DNA of 32,715 bases from Clostridia bacterium. GTDB taxonomy: Bacteria > Bacillota > Clostridia > Christensenellales > Aristaeellaceae. Shown here piece after piece: positions 6,890 through 13,029 of the stretch. The first letter of the stretch is position 1; every line of letters begins with the position of its first letter. Position numbers and translations under genes: made by a program. The notes beneath the pieces are model-generated. The model had not been told where the DNA came from and ran no database searches. It was given only the letters and a program-made list of their open reading frames with translations. The stretch spans positions 1-32,715 of the forward strand of contig JAFUCP010000063.1 in assembly GCA_017459565.1 (NCBI GenBank). Direction: 5' to 3'.

Positions 6890-7667
6890 CTTCCGACCAC
6901 CTCGCATTGAACCTGTCGCGAAACAGGGCGAGCGCGTCCTTTTGGCTGATACCGCGCTCATTCGCAATATCTGCAACGATCTGTCGCACTTCGTCGTCTA
7001 AACTTCTTCCTCCTTTTTCAAAAACAGGAGGCACACCCGGCTCACCAGCCAGATCAGTGGCGCAGGCCTCCTCGCGTTTACCATGGCCACCCGTCGCCGG
7101 TTCAGAAACCGCCAGATTCTTCTCCTCACGCTCTTTCGCCTCCCTTGCGATTGCCCTGAGGGCGTGTATGTCGTCCCAATACTTCACCTGTTCCAGCGCC
7201 GTCTCGTAGTCGTAAGCCGGGGCTTCCCGCAGGCTGCCGACGCCGTACCGCTCCAATATGCTTTTGCGGATCATCCCGCCCAGCTTTGTCACGGCCTTTC
7301 TGTCCCCCGCGCATCCGCGCTCCTCCAGCAGCTCCCGCGCCTTTTCCCGTATCGCGCTGTTGATGTGGTTCTCCTGCGATTTGCTCATGGGCGTCTTGAG
7401 GCGCACCTGCTTTTCAAGGTCCGAAATTCGGGTGGACATCATCTGCTGCGTCGCCGCGATCCGCTCCATGGCCTGGTTGTTGCGCTCCAGTATCTCCCCG
7501 ATGGACTTCATCACCGGCTCCATCATGCGCTGCACGATGCCGGTTATGATCTCCATGTTATCATGTGCGCCCTCTTGCCTTCCCATGTTGCTCTTGGGAA
7601 GGCGGCACGGCGAAGCCGCGAAGGATTGTGTCCCGGTCATATCAACCGTTTCGCCGTTCATATGCAT
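6882..7667 (-). CDS. phage ORF6C-domain protein
   Basis: 261 aa from ATG 7667, which has GAGG nine bases upstream and starts 4 bp after the upstream stop; a TTG at 7682 behind GGAGG is an alternative. Residues about 90-165 (KTPMSKSQENHINSAIREKA, KLGGMIRKSILERYGV, LREAPAYDYETALEQV) match the ORF6C domain found at the C-terminus of phage antirepressors, but the usual N-terminal Ant/Bro domain is missing; instead a coiled-coil (METs and ISDLEKQV) precedes it. The C-terminal 40 residues form an acidic helical tail. A segment near residues 14-30 (SFAASPCRLPKSN) reads like translated repeat DNA. Role in the lytic/lysogenic decision or replication is inferred from the domain. Confidence 0.75.
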   Translation of the reverse strand: MHMNGETVDMTGTQSFAASPCRLPKSNMGRQEGAHDNMEIITGIVQRMMEPVMKSIGEILERNNQAMERIAATQQMMSTRISDLEKQVRLKTPMSKSQENHINSAIREKARELLEERGCAGDRKAVTKLGGMIRKSILERYGVGSLREAPAYDYETALEQVKYWDDIHALRAIAREAKEREEKNLAVSEPATGGHGKREEACATDLAGEPGVPPVFEKGGRSLDDEVRQIVADIANERGISQKDALALFRDRFNARWSEDE

Positions 7668-7671
7668 CGGC

Positions 7672-8649
7672 TCATTCCTCAACAAAATCACCTCCGTCAA
7701 GCCGCACCGTCTCCAGCGCCCCTCTCGCCCCTCTCGCCCATCCCTCTATCGTCCGCAGGTACTGTCCATACTTCTCCTTTTCCGCCTGCGCCATGCCCGA
7801 AAACGTGCCCTGCATGTAGGGCATGCGCGCGCATATTCCCATAAATTCCCGCACCGCCGCGGAAAACACCTCGATGGTCAGCGTGTCCGGGTTCACATGC
7901 GCCACGTCGTCCCGGCTTCGGGCCGATTTCAAACTCAGATACTCGTCGCGCAGATTGCTGTATTTCTCCTGTGCCCGCTCCAGCTCGGCCTCGTGTTCGT
8001 CCTTCATTCGTTCCAGCTGCTCCGCAAGGCTGTTGCGTTCGCGCTCAAGGGCAATCTTGTCCTTCCCGACTTCACGGGCAAGCTGCGCGAAGTGCTGGCC
8101 GTTCTCGCGTTCCTCGCGGATTTGCCGGTCCTTGTCGCGCAACGCCTGCGCCACGCTCTCGGAAATATCGCCGTCCTGATCGGCCTGCCGGTTCGCCCGG
8201 CTCTCGGCCTCCATCCGCAGGCGTCGCTCCCTGGCGATCTCCGCCCGCGCCGCCGCTTGCTCCTCCTGGCGCGCCTGTTTCACGGCCTCGCCGACCTCCC
8301 GCACGCTCATGGAGGCGACGTCGTTTTTCTCAAGAAATTCGTCCTCCTTCCCCTCCGGCAGGGACAGGAGCTTGAACAGCTTGCTCTTCTCTACGGTGAA
8401 CAGCGTCGGCTTGCCGCTGAACTTCTGGTAGGACCGCATCAGGTCCTGCGCCATCTTCTGGCTCATGCCGGTATTCTCATATACCCAGTTCATCCATTCG
8501 CCGTGGGGTATTTCCCGCTTCGCCTCGGTCAGCACCCGCCCGAGCTGTAAGGCGTTCATGGCGAATGACTCGCTGTACAGCCGGGCCTCATGCGCAAGCC
8601 TGTCCAGTCGCGCGGCGCTCACCTCGTCCTTGTGCATCAATTCATTCAT
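7672..8649 (-). CDS. DUF3102 family phage protein
   Basis: 325 aa. Residues 1-140 (LDRLAHEARLYSESFAMNAL, LGRVLTEAKREIPHGEWMNW, NTGMSQKMAQDLMRSYQKF) are characteristic of DUF3102, found in phages and mobile elements of Clostridia. A long Glu/Arg-rich coiled coil follows (about residues 145-260), and the C-terminus ends in a compact helical segment. The start is the ATG at 8649 with AGGGAGA ten bases upstream; upstream in-frame codons lie in the noncoding gap. DUF3102 proteins sit near replication or partition genes, but their activity is unknown; the N-terminus resembles ParB-like helix-turn-helix proteins only loosely. Confidence 0.8.
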   Translation of the reverse strand: MNELMHKDEVSAARLDRLAHEARLYSESFAMNALQLGRVLTEAKREIPHGEWMNWVYENTGMSQKMAQDLMRSYQKFSGKPTLFTVEKSKLFKLLSLPEGKEDEFLEKNDVASMSVREVGEAVKQARQEEQAAARAEIARERRLRMEAESRANRQADQDGDISESVAQALRDKDRQIREERENGQHFAQLAREVGKDKIALERERNSLAEQLERMKDEHEAELERAQEKYSNLRDEYLSLKSARSRDDVAHVNPDTLTIEVFSAAVREFMGICARMPYMQGTFSGMAQAEKEKYGQYLRTIEGWARGARGALETVRLDGGDFVEE

Positions 8650-8664
8650 TTTCGCTCTTCTCCC

Positions 8665-8693
8665 TTGCATTTTCACTTGTGATGGGGTATAAT
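8665..8693 (+). promoter_or_regulatory. promoter for a possible sRNA
   Basis: TTGCAT at 8665-8670, a 17-bp spacer and a perfect TATAAT at 8688-8693 on the plus strand, against the direction of the surrounding operon. The -35 matches only TTG of the consensus. Confidence 0.5.
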
Positions 8694-8698
8694 AGCGA

Positions 8699-8768
8699 TG
8701 GGTAATAACGTGTTGCGCGGGTTTACCTGATGGCCGCCGCCCTCTCTCCACACGGGCGCGGCCCTTTT
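8699..8768 (+). ncRNA. possible small RNA antisense to the early operon
   Basis: A transcript starting about 6 bases after the -10 and ending at the terminator would be about 70 nt and has no open frame with a ribosome binding site. It lies in the gap between the DUF3102 and DUF551 genes, is fully complementary to the leader of the DUF3102 message but stops short of its ribosome binding site. The existence of the RNA is inferred from promoter and terminator only. Confidence 0.42.
8732..8768 (+). terminator. intrinsic terminator of the possible sRNA
   Basis: Stem GGCCGC (8732-8737) with GCGGCC (8758-8763) and GCCC (8739-8742) with GGGC (8754-8757), one bulged C, an 11-base loop, then CTTTT at 8764-8768. 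The T-run is present only in the plus direction. Confidence 0.6.
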
Positions 8769-8988
8769 ATGTGCTTCTTTTCCACACTCTGCGGTACTTG
8801 TCCGGGTAATCACCCGGCGCGTCCGGGCATCTCTGCCAGTGCGTCAGGTAAGGATTGTCCCTCACCTGCCTGTACCCCGTTACGACCGTCCCGTTGTGCC
8901 GGTGCCATGCGATGACACATCGGCATACATCGGCGTCTTTAGCTGTGGGAAGGCGCTCATTCACGCTGATCCACTTCTCGCCGTCCAT
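8767..8988 (-). CDS. DUF551 domain protein, 73 aa
   Basis: Begins MDGEKWISVNERLPTAKDAD, the hallmark opening of the DUF551 family (W-I-S-V-x-E-R-L-P), followed by VIAWHRHNGTVVTGYR and a tryptophan-containing end. DUF551 proteins are small phage and prophage proteins without a known activity. ATG 8988 has AGGGGGA close upstream; the upstream gene overlaps its start by 32 bp. Earlier in-frame start at 9045 is rejected because of that overlap and poor ribosome binding site. Confidence 0.78.
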   Translation of the reverse strand: MDGEKWISVNERLPTAKDADVCRCVIAWHRHNGTVVTGYRQVRDNPYLTHWQRCPDAPGDYPDKYRRVWKRST

Positions 8989-9253
8989 CTTCCCCCTCTG
9001 CCTCCGCCAGCAGTTTCTCCGGGACGCCGCGCTCCCGAAGCGCATCTGTCCATAACCGCCGGGTCTTAACGTCGCAATGGCTCATGGCGTCCACCCAGGT
9101 CGGCCAGCGCCTGTGTTCTGCCCAGAATCGATATTGATAGTACAGGCTGTCCCGGTTGTGCGGCTGCGCCGGGTCGTGCTTCACCGCACACACCGGGCAC
9201 ACGCCAGGTCTCGGCGGCATCAACACGAACCCTCCCCTCGGTATATCGGTCAT
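8957..9253 (-). CDS. phage protein of unknown function, 98 aa
   Basis: Starts at ATG 9253, six bases after the second of two GGAGG boxes. Contains CPVCAVKHDPAQPHN near residue 19, one CxxC with nearby histidines, then an aromatic-rich section (SLYYQYRFWAEHRRWPTW) and an acidic tail. It lies between the tRNAs and the DUF551 gene in the early operon. No family recognised; a small metal-binding site is possible. Confidence 0.68.
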   Translation of the reverse strand: MTDIPRGGFVLMPPRPGVCPVCAVKHDPAQPHNRDSLYYQYRFWAEHRRWPTWVDAMSHCDVKTRRLWTDALRERGVPEKLLAEAEGEDGRREVDQRE

Positions 9254-9285
9254 GACCTTCCTCCTTTCCTCCATGATCAGTCCCC

Positions 9286-9361
9286 TGGTGGGAAGGGCCG
9301 GACTCGAACCGGCGACCTCAGGTTATCCAGCCTGCTCTCTTGCCGTCTGAGCTACCTTCCC
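9286..9361 (-). tRNA. phage tRNA with irregular anticodon arm (identity uncertain)
   Basis: 76 nt including an encoded ACCA end. Acceptor GGGAAGG/CCTTCCC pairs fully; T8-A9, D-arm GCTC AGACGGCAA GAGA with G18-G19, and T-arm GCCGG TTCGAGT CCGGC with variable loop AGGTC are regular. The anticodon arm is not: CAGG pairs with CCTG, leaving an eight-base loop CTGGATAA (or a C-A mismatch and six-base loop). If the extra base is ignored the loop resembles CTGATAA, i.e. anticodon GAT (Ile); GGA is another reading. It is co-oriented with the early operon. Either an expanded-loop tRNA or a decayed one. Confidence 0.7.
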
Positions 9362-9366
9362 ACGTC

Positions 9367-9389
9367 GGCGGGGAAGCCCGTACCCCGCC
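9367..9389. other. hairpin between the two tRNA genes
   Basis: GGCGGGG (9367-9373) pairs with CCCCGCC (9383-9389), nine-base loop, just upstream of the 5' end of the first tRNA on the minus strand. It could be a processing signal. The rest of the 146-bp spacer (9362-9507) shows no gene. Confidence 0.35.
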
Positions 9390-9507
9390 CCGCGCCGGTC
9401 TGTCCCGGCTGTCGCCGATTTCTCCAAAGCGCATCATGGATTGTTGACAGTGGAATGGCATCGGCTTGCCGTCTGTCCCCGCCCTCCAGATGCGTCGGGG
9501 GCGGGCC

Positions 9508-9622
9508 TGGTGGGAATGGCCGGATTTGAACCGGCGACCTGCTGGGTAGTGGTGCCATGGGCGAGATCAACCGCCCGACCCGTCCTTCGTCCCTGCCGCG
9601 CTTCCAGCTGCGCCACATCCCC
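9508..9622 (-). tRNA. tRNA-like gene with 39 extra bases in the anticodon region
   Basis: 115 nt with encoded ACCA. Acceptor GGGGATG/CATTCCC (one G-T), T8-G9, D-arm GCGC AGCTGGAA GCGC, G26, variable AGGTC and T-arm GCCGG TTCAAAT CCGGC are all canonical. Between G26 and AGGTC there are 56 bases instead of the usual 17. The segment contains a perfect hairpin GGGCG-GTTGATCT-CGCCC. Ends GCAGG and CCAGC could form an anticodon stem with one A-A mismatch, which would make the remaining bases an insertion in the loop. The acceptor and T-arm half is nearly identical to that of the neighbouring tRNA, so the two arose by duplication. Amino acid not assignable. Confidence 0.5.
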
Positions 9623-9634
9623 GCGATACTCATG

Positions 9635-10063
9635 TCAAATCTCTCGTATCTCAATGCCGTATATAGCCCGCATCTGCTTCTTTTTATTGATGTACACCCG
9701 GTTTTTCTTCGTAGCCTCGCTCTTTGCGTCGATCACAGCCTCGATGCTCATGTCCGGCTTGATCGTCACAAAGTCGGCGACATATCGAATCCCGCCCGGC
9801 AGGTCAAAGGCCACCTGCCGCAGCACGCATTTCAGCTCCCCGGCCCTCACGCGCTGCATCAGCATGAGGTAGGCCCCGGCCTCGTGCCGGCTGTCGAACT
9901 TCATGCCATCGATTTCCACCTTGCGATTCCCGTACTTCTGGCGCTTCGGCTTCTCCTCGTCCATGTCTCCAACCGATACGCCGGAAGGCTTCGCGGGGAC
10001 GCACGGCAGCGCCCGCCGCTTCAACAGGTCTTTGTATTCTTCCTCGGTCATTCGCAGTGACAC
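9635..10063 (-). CDS. DUF1064 family phage protein (nuclease-like)
   Basis: 142 aa. The central part, KYGNRKVEIDGMKFDSRHEA, then ELKCVLRQVAFDLPGGIRYV and ADFV, ending with VIDAKSEATKK, matches DUF1064, a phage family with the PD-(D/E)xK-like order: E in SRHEA, D in ADFV, and DAKS as the D/ExK element. It is thought to be a Holliday-junction or related endonuclease by fold; the reaction is not established here. Start taken at GTG 10063, with GGGGGA six bases upstream; an ATG at 10051 overlapping the previous stop as ATGA is the alternative. Next genes in the operon are the two tRNAs. Confidence 0.82.
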   Translation of the reverse strand: MSLRMTEEEYKDLLKRRALPCVPAKPSGVSVGDMDEEKPKRQKYGNRKVEIDGMKFDSRHEAGAYLMLMQRVRAGELKCVLRQVAFDLPGGIRYVADFVTIKPDMSIEAVIDAKSEATKKNRVYINKKKQMRAIYGIEIREI

Positions 10064-11286
10064 GGTGTTCCCCCAATCAGCTCATCAAACGTGATTTGCC
10101 CATGGATGTTGTCCCGTCTCTTTTGGGCATCGCGTCTTGCCTTGTACGCATTGTATTGCTGCCTGTATCTGTAACTGTTCCCGAATATGTTCCAGGCTGC
10201 TTTCACCACGTTCGGTTCATAGGGCCGTATCATCTCCAAATCAGCAACGGCCTTATAGCTGATGGGGCAGCCACAGCAGCCCGTCCGGGTCAGCCCGTAT
10301 ACCTCGTAGGCGTCGCTGTAGCGTATGGCGTAATAGTCCCTGTACCACGCCTTGTCCTTATCGCTGACGTAGTACAGCGGGCGCAGCCGGTATTGTCCGT
10401 TGGAGGTCTCCGCGAAGCACATGGCGCTGTTGGCTTCACCCTGACGCGGCACAGATCGCATCCCGCCCTCATCGCGCCTTTCCCCGGTAATAATCATCTC
10501 ATAGCCATTTTGAACCCTGTGGGCGATTTGCTTCTTGCAGTAGTCGCAGCACCTGGCGCTGATCTTAAACTCCGGCGGGTTCTGCTTAAGAAAGTCCAGC
10601 ATATACTTAGAACTGTTGATGACCAGTTGGATGTTCGGCCTCGGGTCCCCGGCACGGTTGCAGCAGCACAGAAAATTAATCAGGCTCTCACACTTCGGAT
10701 AGCGTCGACTTAACTCCACCCGCTTCGCCGCCTTGTTCTCGGCCTCGGCGTATTCGTCCGCGATGCTCAGCGGCACGCCCTTCTTCTGCCACTCTTCCAG
10801 CCCGGCACTCATGATCTTGCTCACAAACGGAACCCCATACCGCCTTGTCGCCAGAACGATGTTCACCTTCGGTCTGATCACCTCGATCTCCACGCCGTAC
10901 TTTTCGGCGGTCGCCTTAACGTGATCCTTCGTGGCCTTCATCTCCAGCCCCGTATTGAAAAACACATACTTCACCGGCGGCAGATTGAATAACGCCCTCG
11001 CCCTCTCCACCACGTCGATCATGATATCGCTGTCTGAGCCCCCGGAATAGCTGCATATCGCGTGGGGATGTTCCACCAGCCGCTTGGCGACAATGGCCTG
11101 TATTGCCATGAACTTGTGAGGCGCGTCATAGTCAGCATAGGGCGGTCGGTCCGTGAACACGCGGCTGTGATACTCATTCGATTGTCGCCTTCGGATGCGG
11201 TTCTGCGCCGTAATTTCTCCGTCAAGGCCGATCGTCATCTGTTCGGTCACGTCAATCCCTCGCTTTCCAGCAGGTATCCTGCTCAT
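10048..11286 (-). CDS. phage PAPS reductase-like PP-loop ATPase
   Basis: 412 aa. SYSGGSDSDIM (residues 79-89) is the PP-loop of adenosine nucleotide alpha-hydrolases such as PAPS reductase (CysH) and DndC; VKYVFFNTGLEMKATKDHV follows as in CysH (FxDTGLexpeT). Cysteine groups at FLCCCNR, ARCCDYCKKQ and RTGCCGCPISYK suggest an iron-sulphur or zinc site. Phage members are widespread, but their substrate is unknown, and no sulphate assimilation or dnd genes are nearby. ATG 11286 has GGAG seven bases upstream but overlaps the HAD gene by 35 bp; a GTG at 11250 with AGGG, one base after that gene's stop, is equally credible. It overlaps the DUF1064 gene. Confidence 0.82.
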   Translation of the reverse strand: MSRIPAGKRGIDVTEQMTIGLDGEITAQNRIRRRQSNEYHSRVFTDRPPYADYDAPHKFMAIQAIVAKRLVEHPHAICSYSGGSDSDIMIDVVERARALFNLPPVKYVFFNTGLEMKATKDHVKATAEKYGVEIEVIRPKVNIVLATRRYGVPFVSKIMSAGLEEWQKKGVPLSIADEYAEAENKAAKRVELSRRYPKCESLINFLCCCNRAGDPRPNIQLVINSSKYMLDFLKQNPPEFKISARCCDYCKKQIAHRVQNGYEMIITGERRDEGGMRSVPRQGEANSAMCFAETSNGQYRLRPLYYVSDKDKAWYRDYYAIRYSDAYEVYGLTRTGCCGCPISYKAVADLEMIRPYEPNVVKAAWNIFGNSYRYRQQYNAYKARRDAQKRRDNIHGQITFDELIGGTPCHCE

Positions 11287-11632
11287 GCCCCTTCTCCGGG
11301 GGTATGTACAGCGGAAACGGGGAGATTCGCCCGATGTACCCGGCCTTATCGTCCAGGTACATATCCGCGAATACCTTGCGACAGTCGTTGCCGTACTTTT
11401 CGATGTTCTCCGGCAGATTGTCGTTTACCGCGTCGAACGCCAGGCCAAACGCACCGCACCACGTCACGGCCGCCTCCAGCATCTCACCGCAACGGCACGT
11501 CCACAGGATCACCTTGTCGCCCATTGCGCGCCTTGCGATCAGCCAGCGCAGCAGCGGCATGTTCGGCTCCCCGATCTCCGGCCACTTGCTTTTGCACAGC
11601 GTGCCGTCAAAATCCACGGCAATGATGCTCAT
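11252..11632 (-). CDS. HAD-superfamily hydrolase, phage type
   Basis: 126 aa. IAVDFDGTLC at residues 4-13 is HAD motif I, with the nucleophile and acid Asp residues; VILWTCRCGE gives the Thr/Ser of motif II, and ADMYLDDKA near residue 95 supplies the acidic motif IV. The protein is a short capless HAD phosphatase as found in many phages, where it may act on nucleotides or nucleic acid ends; the substrate is not visible. The ATG at 11632 overlaps the previous stop as ATGA and has GGGGTGG four bases upstream. Confidence 0.85.
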   Translation of the reverse strand: MSIIAVDFDGTLCKSKWPEIGEPNMPLLRWLIARRAMGDKVILWTCRCGEMLEAAVTWCGAFGLAFDAVNDNLPENIEKYGNDCRKVFADMYLDDKAGYIGRISPFPLYIPPEKGHEQDTCWKARD

Positions 11633-11838
11633 AGCGCCACCCCTTCCCGCGTGCAGCTTTCGTCATACTGCCGCATCTTTTCTGCGAACAGGCGGGCAAT
11701 GTCCCTTATCGCGCGCTCCCGGCTGGCGATCACGGCATCGTTGGCCCGCATGTACAGCGGAAACGACGGTTGAAATTCCCCCGTCACCGGGTCCCGCAGC
11801 GCCGCCTCGCCGATCTGGATGTACTTCTCCTTCGCCAT
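11629..11838 (-). CDS. small phage protein of unknown function, 69 aa
   Basis: MAKEKYIQIGEAALRDPVTG, then EFQPSFPLYMRA and a charged helix DAVIASRERAIRDIARLFAE. ATG 11838 has AGGCGGTG five bases upstream; longer in-frame starts cross the divergent promoter region and are rejected. Overlaps the HAD gene by 4 bp (ATGA). No family recognised. Confidence 0.68.
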   Translation of the reverse strand: MAKEKYIQIGEAALRDPVTGEFQPSFPLYMRANDAVIASRERAIRDIARLFAEKMRQYDESCTREGVAL

Positions 11839-11871
11839 GATTACACCGCCTTTTCCTTCTCGGCTGTCTGT

Positions 11872-11879
11872 GCTATAAT
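11872..11879 (+). promoter_or_regulatory. extended -10 promoter of the 68-aa gene
   Basis: TGCTATAAT (TG at 11871-11872 and TATAAT at 11874-11879) lies 22 bp before the GTG start. The -35 position holds TTTTCC, a poor match, as expected of extended -10 promoters. Confidence 0.55.
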
Positions 11880-11901
11880 CCCTGTGAAGGGAGGTGAAAC
11901 T

Positions 11902-12108
11902 GTGTCCTTGCTTTGGTATCAGGTGGATATGCGTCCTTTGCCGGAGGATGAACGGGATAAGCTCTGTGATCTGCTGGATCAGCACTATTCCTTTACCGGT
12001 CTTTCTCTGACAAAGGAGCCGCATGTATACACCTTTTTCCTTGAGGATGATGTTAATCCGGCGTCGATTCCTGGCTTGTCCTCAAAGCTGCTTCGTCGGC
12101 TGTCATAA
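11902..12108 (+). CDS. small plus-strand phage protein of unknown function, 68 aa
   Basis: GTG at 11902 with a strong GGGAGGTG five bases upstream and its own promoter. The product reads MSLLWYQVDMRPLPEDERDK, continues with a segment containing YSFTGLSLTKEPHVYTFFLE and ends KLLRRLS; mildly acidic, with alternating hydrophobic residues. It runs against the early operon and its 3' end overlaps the converging minus-strand gene by 56 bp. In a lysogen, when the early promoter is off, it would still be expressed. It could therefore be a lysogenic conversion or superinfection gene, but no family is recognised. Confidence 0.65.
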   Translation: MSLLWYQVDMRPLPEDERDKLCDLLDQHYSFTGLSLTKEPHVYTFFLEDDVNPASIPGLSSKLLRRLS

Positions 12109-12277
12109 ACGTTGTTATCCTCATTTTCTTCTTCTGCGGGTCGTATTCCAGTACGATCCGCGATTTCTTGTTCCACTCGCTCCCGAGTACAACCAGCCTC
12201 GCGATCTCCCGCAGGATGACGAATGTGTTTGAATAGAGGGTAACGTGTCCCGTTTCGATGTATTCGCTCCCGTTCAT
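12053..12277 (-). CDS. small phage protein of unknown function, 74 aa
   Basis: Second gene of the leftward operon, 3 bp after the Cro-like gene's TAG, with AAGGTGG eight bases before ATG 12277. Reads MNGSEYIETGHVTLYSNTFV, then a helix, then SRIVLEYDPQKKKMRITTFM: a beta-helix-beta pattern. Its last 56 bp overlap the opposite 68-aa gene. No family recognised. Confidence 0.65.
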   Translation of the reverse strand: MNGSEYIETGHVTLYSNTFVILREIARLVVLGSEWNKKSRIVLEYDPQKKKMRITTFMTADEAALRTSQESTPD

Positions 12278-12280
12278 CTG

Positions 12281-12499
12281 CTACACCACCTTTTCTGTTT
12301 CGACGTCCATTTCATCGTCACAAAGCAACTGCCCGATTGAACACTTGTACAGCTCGGCGATAGCTGGCAGCTTGTCGGCGCGCGGCTTCGCTTTCCCCGT
12401 CTCCCACTTCGCCACCGTCGAACGATCAACAAGCAGCGCCGCCGCCACATCTTCCTGTAGCAGCCCTGCCTTGATCCGCCGCTTTGCGAATAAGTTCAT
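12281..12499 (-). CDS. Cro-like XRE repressor, first gene of the early operon
   Basis: 72 aa. A Cro/C1 helix-turn-helix: MNLFAKRRIKAGLLQEDVAA, with VDRSTVAKWETGKAKPRADK as recognition helix and WETGK motif. ATG 12499 has GAAGGAG seven bases upstream. It is the first gene read from the leftward promoter and opposes the C1-like repressor across the operator region, the classical position of Cro. It probably binds the same 15-bp palindromes to shut off the repressor and later damp early transcription. Confidence 0.85.
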   Translation of the reverse strand: MNLFAKRRIKAGLLQEDVAAALLVDRSTVAKWETGKAKPRADKLPAIAELYKCSIGQLLCDDEMDVETEKVV

Positions 12500-12517
12500 T
12501 CTCAATTCTCCTTCTGT

Positions 12518-12621
12518 GTGACGATTCTTCACTTTTATATTGCATTATAAGTGATGTTTCTTCACTTGTCAATATATAAAGTGAAATTTCATCACTCTAT
12601 TGCAAAGTGAAATAATTTCAC
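12518..12621. promoter_or_regulatory. four palindromic operators of the phage switch
   Basis: Four 15-bp palindromes: GTGACGATTCTTCAC (12518-12532), GTGATGTTTCTTCAC (12551-12565), GTGAAATTTCATCAC (12581-12595) and GTGAAATAATTTCAC (12607-12621). Consensus is GTGA-N7-TCAC with A/T in the centre. Start-to-start distances are 33, 30 and 26 bp. The first lies just after the leftward start site, the second inside the spacer of the leftward promoter, the third between promoters, the fourth inside the spacer of the repressor promoter. Confidence 0.88.
12544..12572 (-). promoter_or_regulatory. leftward early promoter
   Basis: On the minus strand TTGACA (12567-12572), 17-bp spacer, TATAAT (12544-12549): a perfect sigma-A consensus. 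The spacer is occupied by an operator, so a bound repressor would block polymerase. It drives the Cro-like gene and everything to its left. Confidence 0.88.
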
Positions 12622-12628
12622 TTATAAT
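12600..12628 (+). promoter_or_regulatory. repressor (lysogeny) promoter
   Basis: TTGCAA (12600-12605), 17-bp spacer, TATAAT (12623-12628), with an operator inside the spacer, implying autoregulation. Start site about 12,635, so the repressor message has a short leader with AGGTG at 12637-12641. Confidence 0.82.
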
Positions 12629-12647
12629 TGACACAGAGGTGAAACAA

Positions 12648-13001
12648 ATGCGACTCAAGGAGTTACGACAAGAGCGCTCGCTATATCAAAAAGATATTGC
12701 CGCGCATCTTGGCATTGATAGGACCACATATGTCAAATACGAAAAGGAAAGCAGCGAGCCTCCCATTGCTACGCTCATAGAATTATGTCGCTTTTATTCT
12801 GTCACTATGGATTATTTGCTTGGAGTGACTGACATAAAATGCCAGAATGATTTATCACACGATTTTAATGAAACAGAAGTCAAACTCATAGAGAATTTCC
12901 GTTCTCTCAACAAACAGGGAAAGGAATATATCCTGCAAACCATGGCCATGTCCGTCAGCATATATAAAAATGACACTGTTCCCGACGTGGAGAATCTTTG
13001 A
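12648..13001 (+). CDS. C1-like XRE phage repressor
   Basis: 117 aa. N-terminal Cro/C1 helix-turn-helix (MRLKELRQERSLYQKDIAAH, DRTTYVKYEKESSEPPIATL, ending MDYLLGVTD, residues 1-64), then a short C-terminal helical segment (LIENFRSLNKQGKEYILQTM) that probably dimerises. There is no LexA/S24 peptidase domain, so induction is not by RecA-stimulated self-cleavage. First gene of the rightward operon with unknown protein, SWIM protein and integrase. Its own promoter contains an operator. Confidence 0.88.
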   Translation: MRLKELRQERSLYQKDIAAHLGIDRTTYVKYEKESSEPPIATLIELCRFYSVTMDYLLGVTDIKCQNDLSHDFNETEVKLIENFRSLNKQGKEYILQTMAMSVSIYKNDTVPDVENL

Positions 13002-13029
13002 AACAGATTAAAGAAGAGGAGTGCTGCAT

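Noticed and set aside
7258..8550. 430-codon plus-strand frame across the ORF6C and DUF3102 genes
   Set aside because: Spans two well-supported minus-strand genes and their junction, with low-complexity Leu/Pro/Arg content.
10048..11286. DndC of a DNA phosphorothioation system
   Set aside because: PP-loop alone is shared with PAPS reductases; no dndA, B, D or E partner is present.
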